DNA of 64,000 nucleotides. Source: RZZS01 sp964491785. Lineage in GTDB: Bacteria > Pseudomonadota > Alphaproteobacteria > Micavibrionales > Micavibrionaceae. This document shows positions 8,259 through 17,105 of this stretch, piece after piece (the stretch's first letter is position 1; every line of letters begins with the position of its first letter). Both the position numbers and the translations under genes were made by a program. The stretch spans positions 340,637 through 404,636 of the forward strand of contig CAZBGS010000002.1 in NCBI GenBank assembly GCA_964491785.1. The letters run 5' to 3'. Under the pieces are notes generated by a model. The model did no database searches and was not told the DNA's origin. It saw only the letters and a list, made by a program, of their open reading frames with translations.

Positions 8259-8918
8259 ATGTCTGAAAGTCCAAAGGCACCTGAATTTACGGATTTGCCA
8301 GATCATCTTCCGATCTTTCCCTTGCACGGAGTATTACTTCTGCCGCGAGGGCAATTGCCTTTGAATATTTTTGAGAGAAGATATCTTGATATGATCGAGG
8401 ACGTAATGCGTTCTCACCGTATGATCGGAATGATCCAGCCAGACCGCAAGGGTAGCGAGCAGTCAATCTTCAAGACCGGATGCGCCGGAAAAATTTCAGG
8501 TTTCGAAGATACTGAGGATGGCCGCTATCTGATAACGCTTACAGGCGTGTGCCGTTTCGATGTCAGGGAAGAGCTTGCGGTGACGACCCGTTACAGGCAG
8601 GTGGTCGCCAGCTGGAACAGGTATGCACAAGATCTTCAGCCGCCCGCCATAGACGGGCTGGATCGCGGACGGCTGCTGGGATTGCTTCGGGCTTACTTTC
8701 ATATCCACGATCTGACCTGCAACTGGTCGCATATCGAGAACGCTCCCGACGAGCGTTTGATCACCTGCCTTTCGATGATCTGCCCGCTTGATGCCTTCGA
8801 GAAGCAGCTATTGCTGGAGGCAGAGGATGGCAACGACCGCGCCGCCAAATTCATGACGCTTATCGAAATCGCGATAAAAAGCGCAAATGAAAATTGCTGT
8901 TCGGGCAAATGCCATTGA
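8259..8918 (+). CDS. LON substrate-binding domain protein (Lon N-domain only)
   Basis: A 219-residue protein consisting of the N-terminal domain of Lon protease without ATPase or peptidase parts. The signature LPDHLPIFPLHGVLLLPRGQLPLNIFERRYLDMIEDV is split over the first 50 residues, and MIGMIQPD and TLTGVCRFDV follow. Such stand-alone domains are common in alphaproteobacteria next to thioredoxin/YbbN-like and Trm112-like genes, as here. The biochemical role is not established. The C-terminus contains CCSGKC. Confidence 0.88.
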   Translation: MSESPKAPEFTDLPDHLPIFPLHGVLLLPRGQLPLNIFERRYLDMIEDVMRSHRMIGMIQPDRKGSEQSIFKTGCAGKISGFEDTEDGRYLITLTGVCRFDVREELAVTTRYRQVVASWNRYAQDLQPPAIDGLDRGRLLGLLRAYFHIHDLTCNWSHIENAPDERLITCLSMICPLDAFEKQLLLEAEDGNDRAAKFMTLIEIAIKSANENCCSGKCH

Positions 8919-8949
8919 AGATGTCGGCAAGTCATCATATAAAGAATCC

Positions 8950-9132
8950 ATGAGCCAGGATATAGATCCCAAGTTACTTGAAATACTGGTCTGCCCGATG
9001 ACCAAGGTGCCGCTTCGTTATGACAGGCAGGCGCAGGAACTTATCTCCGATCAGGCGGGCCTTGCCTATCCGATTCGCGACGGCATTCCAATCATGCTGG
9101 TCGACGAAGCCCGCAAGATCGATAAACCGTGA
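8950..9132 (+). CDS. Trm112 family protein (UPF0434/YcaR-like)
   Basis: A 60-residue protein of the Trm112-like zinc-ribbon fold: DPKLLEILVCPMTKVPLRYD, then ELISDQAGLAYPIRDGIPIML. Only the first cysteine of the usual pair of CPxC knuckles is kept (CPMT), so zinc binding may be lost, as in many bacterial members. The start at 8950 gives the canonical length; an in-frame upstream ATG at 8887 overlaps the preceding gene. Eukaryotic relatives activate methyltransferases; the bacterial role is poorly defined. Confidence 0.88.
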   Translation: MSQDIDPKLLEILVCPMTKVPLRYDRQAQELISDQAGLAYPIRDGIPIMLVDEARKIDKP

Positions 9133-9178
9133 ATCAGGTACACCTTACCCGGAAGACGCTTTGTCGCCTCGCGTTGCT

Positions 9179-10597
9179 CTAAACGTATGGATTTTTGCTG
9201 GTTCTGACGAGGAGGCGGACGGGGACGCCCTCTATTCCAAAGGCGGCGCGCAGGTTATTTATCAGATAGCGCTTGTACGAATCCGGCATGTCCTGGGGCC
9301 TTGAGACCCACAGGGCGAAGGTCGGGGGGCGGGTTTTGACTTGCGTCATATAGCGGGTTTTGTTGGGCCTGCCCTGGGATAAGGGCGGCGGGTTTGCCTG
9401 AGTGGCAGATTCCAGCCAGCGGTTAAGCTTCGAGGTAGGAATGCGGGCATTCCAGACCTGATAGATCTTCAGCACTTCCTCCATCAGGGCGATGACGTTC
9501 TTGCCTTTAAGCGCCGAGAGCGTCACAACAGGCAAATTCCTGATCTGGGCGAGCGAGTGCTCCAGCCGGTATTGCATATCCGCAAGCGTCTCGCTCTTAT
9601 CGGTTACCGCGTCCCATTTATTCACTGCAAGAACAAGCGCCCTGCCCTCTTCGATGATGTGCTGGGCGATGGTGAGATCCTGCTTTTCAAGACCGGAGGT
9701 GGCATCGATGACCAGGACTACCACCTGCGCCAGCCTTATCGCCCTGAGGGAGTCATCGACCGCCATTTTTTCGAGATTTTTTTGTATCTTCGATTTGCGC
9801 CTCAGACCAGCGGTATCGACGAGGCGGATTTTTTTGCCTGCGAACTCCCAGTTGACGGCGATGGCGTCGCGGGTGACTCCCGCTTCCGGCCCGGTCATAA
9901 CTCTGTCATCCTGGAGGATGGCGTTAAGCAAAGTGGATTTGCCGACATTGGGGCGTCCGGCGATCGCTATTTTTATCGCTTTTTCTTCCTCGCCTTCCCC
10001 AGCGAGATCGAAATCCTCGCGGCCTTCAAGTTCGTCGATGGAGGACAGGTCAAGGCGGTCTTCCGCGTTATCCGTTTCGCCCTCCCCGTCCTGCTCCTCT
10101 TCAGGGAACCAGGGGGAAAAGGCGGTGTAGATATCCTCGATACCGAAACCGTGCGCGGCGGAAATGGTCAGCGGTTCGCCGAGACCCAAAGACCATGCCT
10201 CGGCGATACCGGCGGAAGCGGCGGCTTCGTTTTCGCATTTGTTGACGGCGAGAACTACAGGCTTGCCGGTTTTGCGCACCCAGGTGGCGAAGTGGGAGTC
10301 TGTCGGAGTCAGGCCGCTGCGGCCATCTACCAGGAAGAGAACCGCATCGGCGTGTTCAAGCGCCCGCTCTGTCTGACGGCGCATGCGGCCCTGCATGGAA
10401 TCGTCGAAGCTTTCCTCCAGGCCGGCGGTGTCGATAATTCTTACCGGATAGCCGAGCAGCCAGGCTTCGGCCTCGCGCCAGTCTCTGGTGACACCGGGAG
10501 TATCGTCCACTATCGCCAGCTTCTTTCTGGCGAGGCGGTTGAACAATGTCGATTTGCCGACATTAGGACGGCCAACGATGGCAATAGTGAACGGCAT
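9179..10597 (-). CDS. der: ribosome biogenesis GTPase Der (EngA)
   Basis: Tandem-GTPase needed for 50S subunit assembly. Two G domains are evident, each with GRPNVGKSTL (near the N-terminus and near residue 205) and DTAGL; the second has the standard NKWD motif, while the first reads NKCE. A KH-like C-terminal domain ends in VPVRLLVRTSKNPY. Between the G domains is a strongly acidic linker. The start is set at 10597 (MPFTIAIVGRPNVG); its ATG shares a base with the bamB stop (TAATG), so the two are translationally coupled. The order YfgM-like, bamB, der matches E. coli. Confidence 0.96.
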   Translation of the reverse strand: MPFTIAIVGRPNVGKSTLFNRLARKKLAIVDDTPGVTRDWREAEAWLLGYPVRIIDTAGLEESFDDSMQGRMRRQTERALEHADAVLFLVDGRSGLTPTDSHFATWVRKTGKPVVLAVNKCENEAAASAGIAEAWSLGLGEPLTISAAHGFGIEDIYTAFSPWFPEEEQDGEGETDNAEDRLDLSSIDELEGREDFDLAGEGEEEKAIKIAIAGRPNVGKSTLLNAILQDDRVMTGPEAGVTRDAIAVNWEFAGKKIRLVDTAGLRRKSKIQKNLEKMAVDDSLRAIRLAQVVVLVIDATSGLEKQDLTIAQHIIEEGRALVLAVNKWDAVTDKSETLADMQYRLEHSLAQIRNLPVVTLSALKGKNVIALMEEVLKIYQVWNARIPTSKLNRWLESATQANPPPLSQGRPNKTRYMTQVKTRPPTFALWVSRPQDMPDSYKRYLINNLRAAFGIEGVPVRLLVRTSKNPYV

Positions 10598-11913
10598 TAT
10601 CTGTAAGCCGCAAGCGTTCCGGAGTTGGTCAGCAGGTAAAGCGTCTCTCCTGCCACCACCGGCATGACCGAGATGCCGCCACCCGCTTTCCATTGACGGA
10701 TGGGCTTGCCTGTTCCCGGATCAAATTCGGCAACCGTGCCTTCGGAGCTGGCGACGATCAGCCTGCCGCCTGCGAGAACCGGGCCTGTCCACATGACCGA
10801 CTTGACGCCGCCGGCGTTCAGATCGGTAACCCAGCCAATGCCTCCGCTATCCTTTCCAAGGGCGATCAGCTTGTTGTCCGAGGAGGTGACGAAAACCATA
10901 TTGCCCGCAACCCACGGGGTCTCCGAGCTTCCTATGTCCCGTTGCCAGATGCGGCTTCCTGATCGCTCATCGATAGCGACCATGCGGCCGCTGAAGCTTA
11001 CCGCGAATACCATTCCGCCATCGAGAACCGGGAGTCCGGTAATATCGGAAAGACCGGTGAGGCCTCCGAAGCTCCTGAAGGTCGCAAGATTGTCCGACCA
11101 TGCCACCGAACCGTTTTCAAGGCGCAGGGCGAAAATCTCGCCCGACGAGAATACCGGCACCACTACATCCTGATTAGCCGCGGGGCTTGCGGCGCCGACG
11201 AGGCCGATACTTTCGCCAAGCGCAGCATGTTCCCAGATCACGCTGCCGTTAACGACATCAAGGGCGAGCAGCCGGTTATCAAGGGTTGCGGCGAATATCC
11301 TTTCGCCGATGACCGTGGGCGCGGCCCTTGCCGGAGCAGGCATTGGAGCGCGCCATGCTATTTTGCCGTTATCCGGGCTTACCGCCAGAATTTCCGCGTA
11401 GCCTCCGGTTACATACAGGACTCCTCCGGAAAAGGCTATGCCTCCGGCGATTACAGGATCGTCCTCGCCTTCCGGTCTTACTCTGGTTTCCCAGAGCTGC
11501 TTGCCGCTGGCTGCGCTGAAAGCCTTCAGGCGCGAGTCGGTGTCGAGGGTGAAAATTCTACCTTCCGCCACTACGGGCTGTGTGGTCAGCGGAATACGTT
11601 TGCTTGCGCCTTTCCCGATACTGGCCGACCAGATCTTTTTAAGTTCCCCGGACAGGGCGGGATTTTGCATAGAATGGTTGGGGTAGCCGCCTTGCTGAGG
11701 CCAGAATTCATTGCGCCAGGGCGACGGGGCGATAAAGCCTGCGGATGCCAGCACGGGGTCGTCAGGCTCCAGCTGCTTTTCAAGCTCCAGAATCGAGATT
11801 CTCTCGCCGGGAAGCTTGCTGTCGGCTTCCTTGAAGATATCCCCCACGGTCGAGCAGGCTCCCACTGCCAGAACCAGAACCATCAGGCATGGAAGGAAAA
11901 AAGCATACTTCAT
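10597..11913 (-). CDS. bamB: outer membrane assembly lipoprotein BamB
   Basis: PQQ-like eight-bladed beta-propeller of the BAM complex, facing the periplasm. A lipoprotein signal with lipobox AVGAC ends at about residue 20. Propeller repeats with the pattern GRIFTLDTDSRLKAFSAASG and LYVTGGYAEILAVSPDNG recur through 438 residues. The stop and start overlap with neighbours on both sides (TAATG), showing a tight operon with the YfgM-like gene and der. The function is inferred from family and synteny. Confidence 0.93.
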   Translation of the reverse strand: MKYAFFLPCLMVLVLAVGACSTVGDIFKEADSKLPGERISILELEKQLEPDDPVLASAGFIAPSPWRNEFWPQQGGYPNHSMQNPALSGELKKIWSASIGKGASKRIPLTTQPVVAEGRIFTLDTDSRLKAFSAASGKQLWETRVRPEGEDDPVIAGGIAFSGGVLYVTGGYAEILAVSPDNGKIAWRAPMPAPARAAPTVIGERIFAATLDNRLLALDVVNGSVIWEHAALGESIGLVGAASPAANQDVVVPVFSSGEIFALRLENGSVAWSDNLATFRSFGGLTGLSDITGLPVLDGGMVFAVSFSGRMVAIDERSGSRIWQRDIGSSETPWVAGNMVFVTSSDNKLIALGKDSGGIGWVTDLNAGGVKSVMWTGPVLAGGRLIVASSEGTVAEFDPGTGKPIRQWKAGGGISVMPVVAGETLYLLTNSGTLAAYR

Positions 11914-12602
11914 TAACGGCTCTCCGATTTTTGGCTGTTTTTCTGTTTTATCCTGTACACAGACTCAAGCGCCATGGCCCGGCTGCGCAGCGTTGCGGGG
12001 ACATGCTCGTTTGCTGCGATCCCGGAAACAAGCGTAGCGGCTTTTTCGAAATCCTGAAGTCCGTGCGCGTAAACAAGCGCGGCCCGTAAGGTCGCGTGCC
12101 AGTACCATGGATTTTTCCTGTCGGCCAGAACCGGCTTCAGAATAGCGAGCGCTTTTTCGGAGGCGGCCTTGTCATCGCCCGAGTCCCTGCCCTCGAAAAG
12201 CAGGCTGGCATGCATCAGGCTGGCATAGCTGCGAAAATCATCAGGCACGTCCTTCCTTGCCGCGACCTCGCTGAAAAGGCGCATGGCCTCCGGATTGCGG
12301 TCGTGGTGCAAATGCTCTCCCGCCGCAATGAGCAGCGCCATGCCATAATGCGCGGGGCCAAGCTCGCCGCCGATTTCCTCAAGGCGGGCGGCAGCGGAAT
12401 CCTGTTCCTCCAGAGCCTCCATAATCAGGGCGGTATCTGCTCTGTCATGGTAGTTGTTCCAGGCCCGGTAAGCATTAATAACGGCGGTGGCCAGAATAAT
12501 GGCAATCGCGCAGCCGATTATGAACGGGCCGTTTTCTTTCCAGAATTCAGCGACCTTGTCCTGCTTGAGGGCCTCGTCAACTTCACGAAAAATATCGCTC
12601 AT
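11913..12602 (-). CDS. YfgM-like tetratricopeptide membrane protein
   Basis: About 229 residues: a short cytoplasmic start MSDIFREVDEALKQDK, a membrane helix at about residues 24-43 (IIGCAIAIILATAVINA), then a periplasmic helical TPR-like domain. In E. coli, YfgM occupies the same place before bamB and associates with the Sec translocon and periplasmic chaperones. The ATG at 12602 has GGATTGGAT upstream. The stop overlaps the bamB start. Sequence similarity to YfgM is architectural rather than strong. Confidence 0.8.
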   Translation of the reverse strand: MSDIFREVDEALKQDKVAEFWKENGPFIIGCAIAIILATAVINAYRAWNNYHDRADTALIMEALEEQDSAAARLEEIGGELGPAHYGMALLIAAGEHLHHDRNPEAMRLFSEVAARKDVPDDFRSYASLMHASLLFEGRDSGDDKAASEKALAILKPVLADRKNPWYWHATLRAALVYAHGLQDFEKAATLVSGIAANEHVPATLRSRAMALESVYRIKQKNSQKSESR

Positions 12603-12701
12603 AAAATCCAATCCTTTTTGCCAGCGGCCATATCTTAATCAAAAATCCGGCGAAGGCCAGCCTTACTTTGATAAGGGGAGATAAAATGTTATATTAAACC
12701 T

Positions 12702-13049
12702 ATGTCGCATAAAGTAATTAACTACCCTGAAATTCAGCGTATTTGCGGTTTTACCAATGGCCAGTTCAAAAGGCTGGACGGGTTGTTCTGTCAGGCGGCA
12801 TCAACCGGGGTACTCAATTACCGCTCGGTAGATTGCGATTTCGAGACGGGAGTTGCGACCTTTACCTTTCGCAGGAACGAGCTTCATCCCCCCTGCCTTA
12901 GCTTCATCATTCGCAGATCCGGGCCCGGAGCAGTCATGTACGAGCTTTTCAAAGAGAAAAAAGGCCGGATCGCCAGAAGCGGCAACTTCGAGCGGGTGAT
13001 AGAACGTCTGGCCACTGAAATTCTTGATTTGAGCCGCAACGGGGAATAG
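12702..13049 (+). CDS. conserved hypothetical protein, 115 residues
   Basis: A small soluble protein starting MSHKVINYPEIQRICGFTNG. It has mixed alpha/beta character, a basic central strand (FTFRRNEL) and no signal peptide or known motif. It is divergent from the YfgM-bamB-der operon and 67 bases upstream of icd. An AT-rich segment just upstream (around 12680-12700) could hold a promoter. I do not recognise the family. Confidence 0.65.
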   Translation: MSHKVINYPEIQRICGFTNGQFKRLDGLFCQAASTGVLNYRSVDCDFETGVATFTFRRNELHPPCLSFIIRRSGPGAVMYELFKEKKGRIARSGNFERVIERLATEILDLSRNGE

Positions 13050-13116
13050 CCACCGGCCAGGAAAAACACTATATTGTTTTTAATATTGTTTTTCTTTTCG
13101 GGTTCAAAAAATCACC

Positions 13117-14340
13117 ATGAAAAAAATAAAAGTAGATACACCTGTTGTCGAGATAGACGGCGATGAAATGGCCAGGATTATCTGGAAGATGATCAGGGAG
13201 GAACTGATACTCCCCTGGCTTGATATAGAGATCGATTATTATGATCTGTCGATCCAGAACCGGAACGCAACCGACGATCTTGTCACCATCGAGGCGGCGC
13301 AGGCGATCAGGAAGCACGGCGTCGGCGTTAAATGCGCGACCATCACCCCGGACGAGGGGCGGGTCAGGGAATTTAATCTCAAGGAGATGTGGAGATCGCC
13401 GAACGGAACCATCCGCAATATTCTCGGCGGAACCGTCTTTCGCGAGCCCATCATATGTAAAAACATTCCAAGATACGTCAACGGCTGGGAAAAGCCGATA
13501 GTCATCGGCAGGCACGCGTTCGGCGACCAGTATAAAGCAACGGAAATCCGGATTCCCGGGGCCGGAAGGCTGACCATGCGCTTCGAGCCGGAAGAAGGCG
13601 GCGAGGCGCAGGAGCTTGAGGTGTTCAGGTTTCCGGCGGAAGGCGTTGCGCTCGGCATGTATAATCTCGACGAATCCATCAGGGGATTTGCAAGGTCATG
13701 CTTCAATTACGGACTGCAACGCGGATACCCCGTCTATCTTTCGACCAAGAATACAATTCTTAAGAAATACGACGGGCGTTTCATGGATATTTTCCAGGAA
13801 ATATACGAGAAGGATTTCAGGAAAGAATTTGAAAGCAGATATATCTGGTATGAACACAGGCTGATCGACGATATGGTGGCGCAGGCGGTCAAATCCAGCG
13901 GCGGGTTCGTCTGGGCCTGTAAAAACTATGACGGAGACGTGCAGTCGGATATCATCGCCCAGGGCTTCGGGTCGCTCGGCCTTATGACCTCGGTGCTGCT
14001 TACTCCCGACGGGAAATGCGTCGAGGCGGAGGCGGCCCACGGCACGGTTACAAGGCATTACCGCCGCTGGCAGAAGGGAGAGAAGACATCGACCAATCCG
14101 ATCGCCTCGATTTTCGCCTGGACGAACGGACTTAAGTACCGGGGGGCTTTCGACGGCAACAAGGCTCTGGAGAACTTTGCATCGGTGCTGGAACAGGTGT
14201 GTATAGAGACGGTTGAATCGGGTTATATGACCAAAGATCTAGCCCTGCTTTCAGGAAAAGATCAGCACTGGTTGACCACGGAAGAATTTATGGCGGCGAT
14301 CGCCTCAAGACAAAAAAACCATATGGAGAAGCTAGCTTGA
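13117..14340 (+). CDS. icd: NADP-dependent isocitrate dehydrogenase (eukaryote-type)
   Basis: TCA-cycle enzyme converting isocitrate to 2-oxoglutarate with NADPH formation. The 407-residue protein is of the eukaryote/alphaproteobacterial subfamily: VVEIDGDEMARIIWKMI at the N-terminus, KCATITPDE, MWRSPNGTIRN with substrate-binding serine and arginine, FREPIICKNIP, and the signature NYDGDVQSDIIAQGFGSLGLM. EAAHGTVTRHYR binds NADP. The length and motifs are complete. The L,D-transpeptidase gene begins two bases after its stop. Confidence 0.97.
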   Translation: MKKIKVDTPVVEIDGDEMARIIWKMIREELILPWLDIEIDYYDLSIQNRNATDDLVTIEAAQAIRKHGVGVKCATITPDEGRVREFNLKEMWRSPNGTIRNILGGTVFREPIICKNIPRYVNGWEKPIVIGRHAFGDQYKATEIRIPGAGRLTMRFEPEEGGEAQELEVFRFPAEGVALGMYNLDESIRGFARSCFNYGLQRGYPVYLSTKNTILKKYDGRFMDIFQEIYEKDFRKEFESRYIWYEHRLIDDMVAQAVKSSGGFVWACKNYDGDVQSDIIAQGFGSLGLMTSVLLTPDGKCVEAEAAHGTVTRHYRRWQKGEKTSTNPIASIFAWTNGLKYRGAFDGNKALENFASVLEQVCIETVESGYMTKDLALLSGKDQHWLTTEEFMAAIASRQKNHMEKLA

Positions 14341-14342
14341 AG

Positions 14343-15326
14343 ATGAATTTAAAACATTTTTATCTTGTTTTACTGCTTGCGTTGGTTCCGTTCCGCGCAC
14401 CGGCGGCGCAGGAATCCGGGGCCGGTTACAGCAAGAACTCCATAGGGGAGATGGCCAGGCATATCGCGAATCACGAGGATACGTTCATCGAACTGGCAAG
14501 GAGGTTCAATCTCGGCTTTGTCGAGATGCGAGCCGCCAATCCGGGCATAGATCCGTGGCTTCCCGGAGAAGGGACGGAAATCATCCTGCCTGCCTGGCAC
14601 CTTCTTCCTGACAGCCCCAGAAAGGGAATCGTAATCAACCTGCCGGAAATGCGGCTGTATTTTTATCCGGAAAATGGAGGCGAGCCGAAAAGCTTTCCGA
14701 TCGGCATCGGCAGGGAAGGCCTTGGAACGCCGATAGGAACCACCTCCATAGTCAGCAAAACAGAAGCGCCGGTCTGGCGGCCGACAAAAAGGATGAGGGA
14801 AGAAGACCCTACGCTTCCGGAAGTCGTTATGCCGGGGCCGGAAAATCCTCTTGGAACCCATGCTCTTTATCTGGGCTGGTCGCAGTACCGGATTCATGGC
14901 ACCAACAAGCCTTACGGAACCGGGCGGCGGGTCAGCAGCGGTTGCATCAGGCTTTACCCCGAGGGAATCGTCGATCTCTATACGCTGGTTAACGTTGGCA
15001 CCAGGGTGACTGTAGTGGATCAGCCGGTAAAGACGGCATGGATCAACGATACACTATACATGGAGGCACATCCTACCGTCGAGCAGGCGGATCAGGTCGA
15101 GATCGACGGGTTCACGGCGACCTACAGGCTGGAGGAAGGCGATCTCAAGAAAATTCTGAATGCCGCCGGCGCTTATGTCGAGGAGCTCGACTGGCCCTCG
15201 ATAAGGAAGGCCATAAGGGAGCGGAAAGGCTATCCTGTGGCAATTGCCAAGAAACCCGAAGTCATCGGCCACAAAACCGAAAGCAGAATCCCTGAAGAAG
15301 GCGGCACGCCTACAGCGGTTAATTGA
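14343..15326 (+). CDS. L,D-transpeptidase (YkuD family), periplasmic
   Basis: A secreted peptidoglycan-modifying enzyme of about 327 residues. A signal peptide covers about the first 22 residues, with APAAQ at the cleavage site. A LysM-like segment (about 40-90, HEDTFIELARRFNLGFVEM) precedes the YkuD domain. The catalytic histidine lies in RIHGTNKP and the nucleophilic cysteine in SSGCIRLYP. A C-terminal extension of about 90 residues follows. The ATG at 14343 immediately follows the icd stop, so the pair may share a transcript. It could cross-link peptidoglycan (3-3) or attach a lipoprotein; the sequence does not decide. Confidence 0.92.
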   Translation: MNLKHFYLVLLLALVPFRAPAAQESGAGYSKNSIGEMARHIANHEDTFIELARRFNLGFVEMRAANPGIDPWLPGEGTEIILPAWHLLPDSPRKGIVINLPEMRLYFYPENGGEPKSFPIGIGREGLGTPIGTTSIVSKTEAPVWRPTKRMREEDPTLPEVVMPGPENPLGTHALYLGWSQYRIHGTNKPYGTGRRVSSGCIRLYPEGIVDLYTLVNVGTRVTVVDQPVKTAWINDTLYMEAHPTVEQADQVEIDGFTATYRLEEGDLKKILNAAGAYVEELDWPSIRKAIRERKGYPVAIAKKPEVIGHKTESRIPEEGGTPTAVN

Positions 15327-15346
15327 TACCGCTTTCCCTCACGGAT

Positions 15347-15712
15347 TTATGGTTCCCAGATCAATGGATTTTTGGGCCTTTCGAATTCCTGCCTGATCGG
15401 ACTGGACGGGTCGAGCCTGGCGGCTACGAATTTGGTCAGAGCGTGCCACACCATATTGATATCGTCCGGATATAATTTGATCGCTGCGCAATCCATGCGC
15501 GACGATAAGGGCCAGTTGTTTTCCGCTTCAAGATTTTCGGCAAATTCCTTAAAATACGTGTCGGCTTCGTCCTTTGAAAACCCGGCGCTTTCCAGTTGCC
15601 TGACAAGCGCGTCATTGACGTTGCACGTCTGAGCGTCGAACTCTCCCTTGCCGACCGCCCTGAGCCAGGCGGTAACCATTTCGGGCGCTGATTTTGTTCT
15701 CATTTTAACCAT
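15347..15712 (-). CDS. hypothetical protein, 121 residues
   Basis: Begins MVKMRTKSAPEMVTAWLRAVGKG; a soluble, mostly helical protein with a short C-terminal segment FERPKNPLIWEP. No signal peptide, metal motif or known domain is recognised. The start could also be the internal ATG three codons in. It is convergent with the transpeptidase gene. The 158-base gap beyond it toward the NifX-like gene holds no ORF or terminator I can support. Confidence 0.6.
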   Translation of the reverse strand: MVKMRTKSAPEMVTAWLRAVGKGEFDAQTCNVNDALVRQLESAGFSKDEADTYFKEFAENLEAENNWPLSSRMDCAAIKLYPDDINMVWHALTKFVAARLDPSSPIRQEFERPKNPLIWEP

Positions 15713-15870
15713 CTGTTTTTCCCCTTTTATGTAATAGGCTTGGAGAAATATGTATATTTCAGGCTCTCTTTTTATGTCAAAGGTTTTTTCAATGCCTGCT
15801 TCTGTGCAAGCAGCAGGTTAAACATTTTCCTGGCGGGCCTTGTGATCAGCTTGTCTTCGACATCAAGGCG

Positions 15871-16209
15871 TCAGTGGTCGCAGCTGTTGTTGCCCGGTCT
15901 TAGCGTGCTCTCGATATAGGCGGTCGCTAGGGATTCGGGAGAATCTTCGGGGGCGCCGGCGATGACGGCGATCCCGTGTTGCAGCAGAAGTTCCCGCGCC
16001 CTTGATCCGATGCCTCCGGCGATGACCAGATTGACCCCCTGACCGGCGAGCCACAAAGGCAGGACGCCCGGTTCGTGCGGCGGGGGTTCCACGTCGCTGC
16101 GACCGGTTATTCTGGTGGCGGTACGGTTGGTGACGATTATGGCAAAGCTCTTGCAATGCCCGAAATGCTGGCACAGTCTGCCATTTTCGAGTGGAATGGC
16201 GATTTTCAT
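15871..16209 (-). CDS. NifX/NafY-type dinitrogenase iron-molybdenum cofactor domain protein
   Basis: A 112-residue protein with the NifX-like fold: MKIAIPLENGRLCQHFGHCKSF at the start, LVIAGGIGSRARELL, and the tail RPGNNSCDH, which resembles the NxCxH ending of the family. Members bind metal-sulfur clusters or act as small cluster carriers; no nif genes are visible, so a nitrogenase role is unlikely. Its start overlaps the stop of the MinD-type gene upstream by four bases. It is the last gene of the five-gene block. Confidence 0.88.
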   Translation of the reverse strand: MKIAIPLENGRLCQHFGHCKSFAIIVTNRTATRITGRSDVEPPPHEPGVLPLWLAGQGVNLVIAGGIGSRARELLLQHGIAVIAGAPEDSPESLATAYIESTLRPGNNSCDH

Positions 16210-17105
16210 GTTATCTCTCCTTGTAAGCTATTGTGATTTAAAATTTCTTGCCAGACGCGGCGGATATCGCCCGCCGCCGGGGCGTCTGTCTCGACCGCGA
16301 CCCGCATTTCCCTCTGGGCGGCGGTGATGCCCTTGTCATAGCGGATTCTCCCGGCCGGTTGCGCCCCCATGACGACAGCGAGCCGCTCTATCCGTTCCGC
16401 GATCTCCGGGCTGATATCCCATTTGTTGACGCAGACAAGCGCGGGAACGCGGAAATGTCCCGCCAGCTCCAGTATCCTCTTCAGATCGTGTTCCCCCGAC
16501 AGCGTCGGTTCCGTGACCGCCAGCACCAGCGATGCCCCGGAGATCGAGGCTATCGCCGGGCAGCCTGTGCCGGGAGGCCCGTCGATCAGGACAAGCCCGC
16601 GGCCGGAGGCGGCGGCGATCTCCCTTGCCTTCTGCCGCACCGTCGAAACCAGCTTGCCGGAATTCTCCGCCGCGACGCCAAGTCTTGCATGCACCATCGG
16701 CCCGGCCCTCGTCTTAGATAGCATCCACACCCCGCAGCGCCGCTCCGGGAAAGCGACCGCCCGCCTCGGGCAGAATTCGACGCAAACGCCGCAGCCCTCG
16801 CAGGAAAGCGGATCGACATAAAAAAGGCTTTCGCCGGTCTGTCCGGTGGTTTCCCGGAAAGCGTCGAAACGGCAGAGATTAAGGCATGCGCCGCAGCCGT
16901 CGCACAGATCGGGAATAACCTGCGCCTCGTTGCCGCTTATGAATTCATGGGTTTCGCCGGCCTGCGGCGCGAGGATAAGATGCAGGTCGGCGGCGTCGAC
17001 ATCGCAATCGGCCAGAACCGGGTCTTTCGCCAGCAGCGCGAAGCTGCCAAGAACGCTGGTCTTGCCGGTTCCTCCCTTGCCGCTGACCACGACTATCTCC
17101 CGCAT
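16206..17105 (-). CDS. MinD/Mrp-type P-loop ATPase with inserted ferredoxin domain (copy 1)
   Basis: A 299-residue ATPase. The deviant Walker A, VVVSGKGGTGKTSVL, is at the N-terminus. An inserted 2[4Fe-4S] ferredoxin domain lies at about residues 65-120, with CDGCGACLNLC and CEGCGVCVEFCP. The Mrp-type LVLIDGPPGTGCP and LVLAVTEPTLSGEHDL blocks follow. Such proteins occur in pairs with NifX-like and DUF134 genes in anaerobes. The likely work is nucleotide-dependent iron-sulfur cluster handling or maturation; the target is unknown. It overlaps both neighbours by a few bases. Confidence 0.9.
   Translation of the reverse strand: MREIVVVSGKGGTGKTSVLGSFALLAKDPVLADCDVDAADLHLILAPQAGETHEFISGNEAQVIPDLCDGCGACLNLCRFDAFRETTGQTGESLFYVDPLSCEGCGVCVEFCPRRAVAFPERRCGVWMLSKTRAGPMVHARLGVAAENSGKLVSTVRQKAREIAAASGRGLVLIDGPPGTGCPAIASISGASLVLAVTEPTLSGEHDLKRILELAGHFRVPALVCVNKWDISPEIAERIERLAVVMGAQPAGRIRYDKGITAAQREMRVAVETDAPAAGDIRRVWQEILNHNSLQGEIT

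Noticed and set aside
9557..10606. 349-residue ORF opposite der
   Set aside because: Antisense reading of the Der coding region; composition follows the opposite strand.
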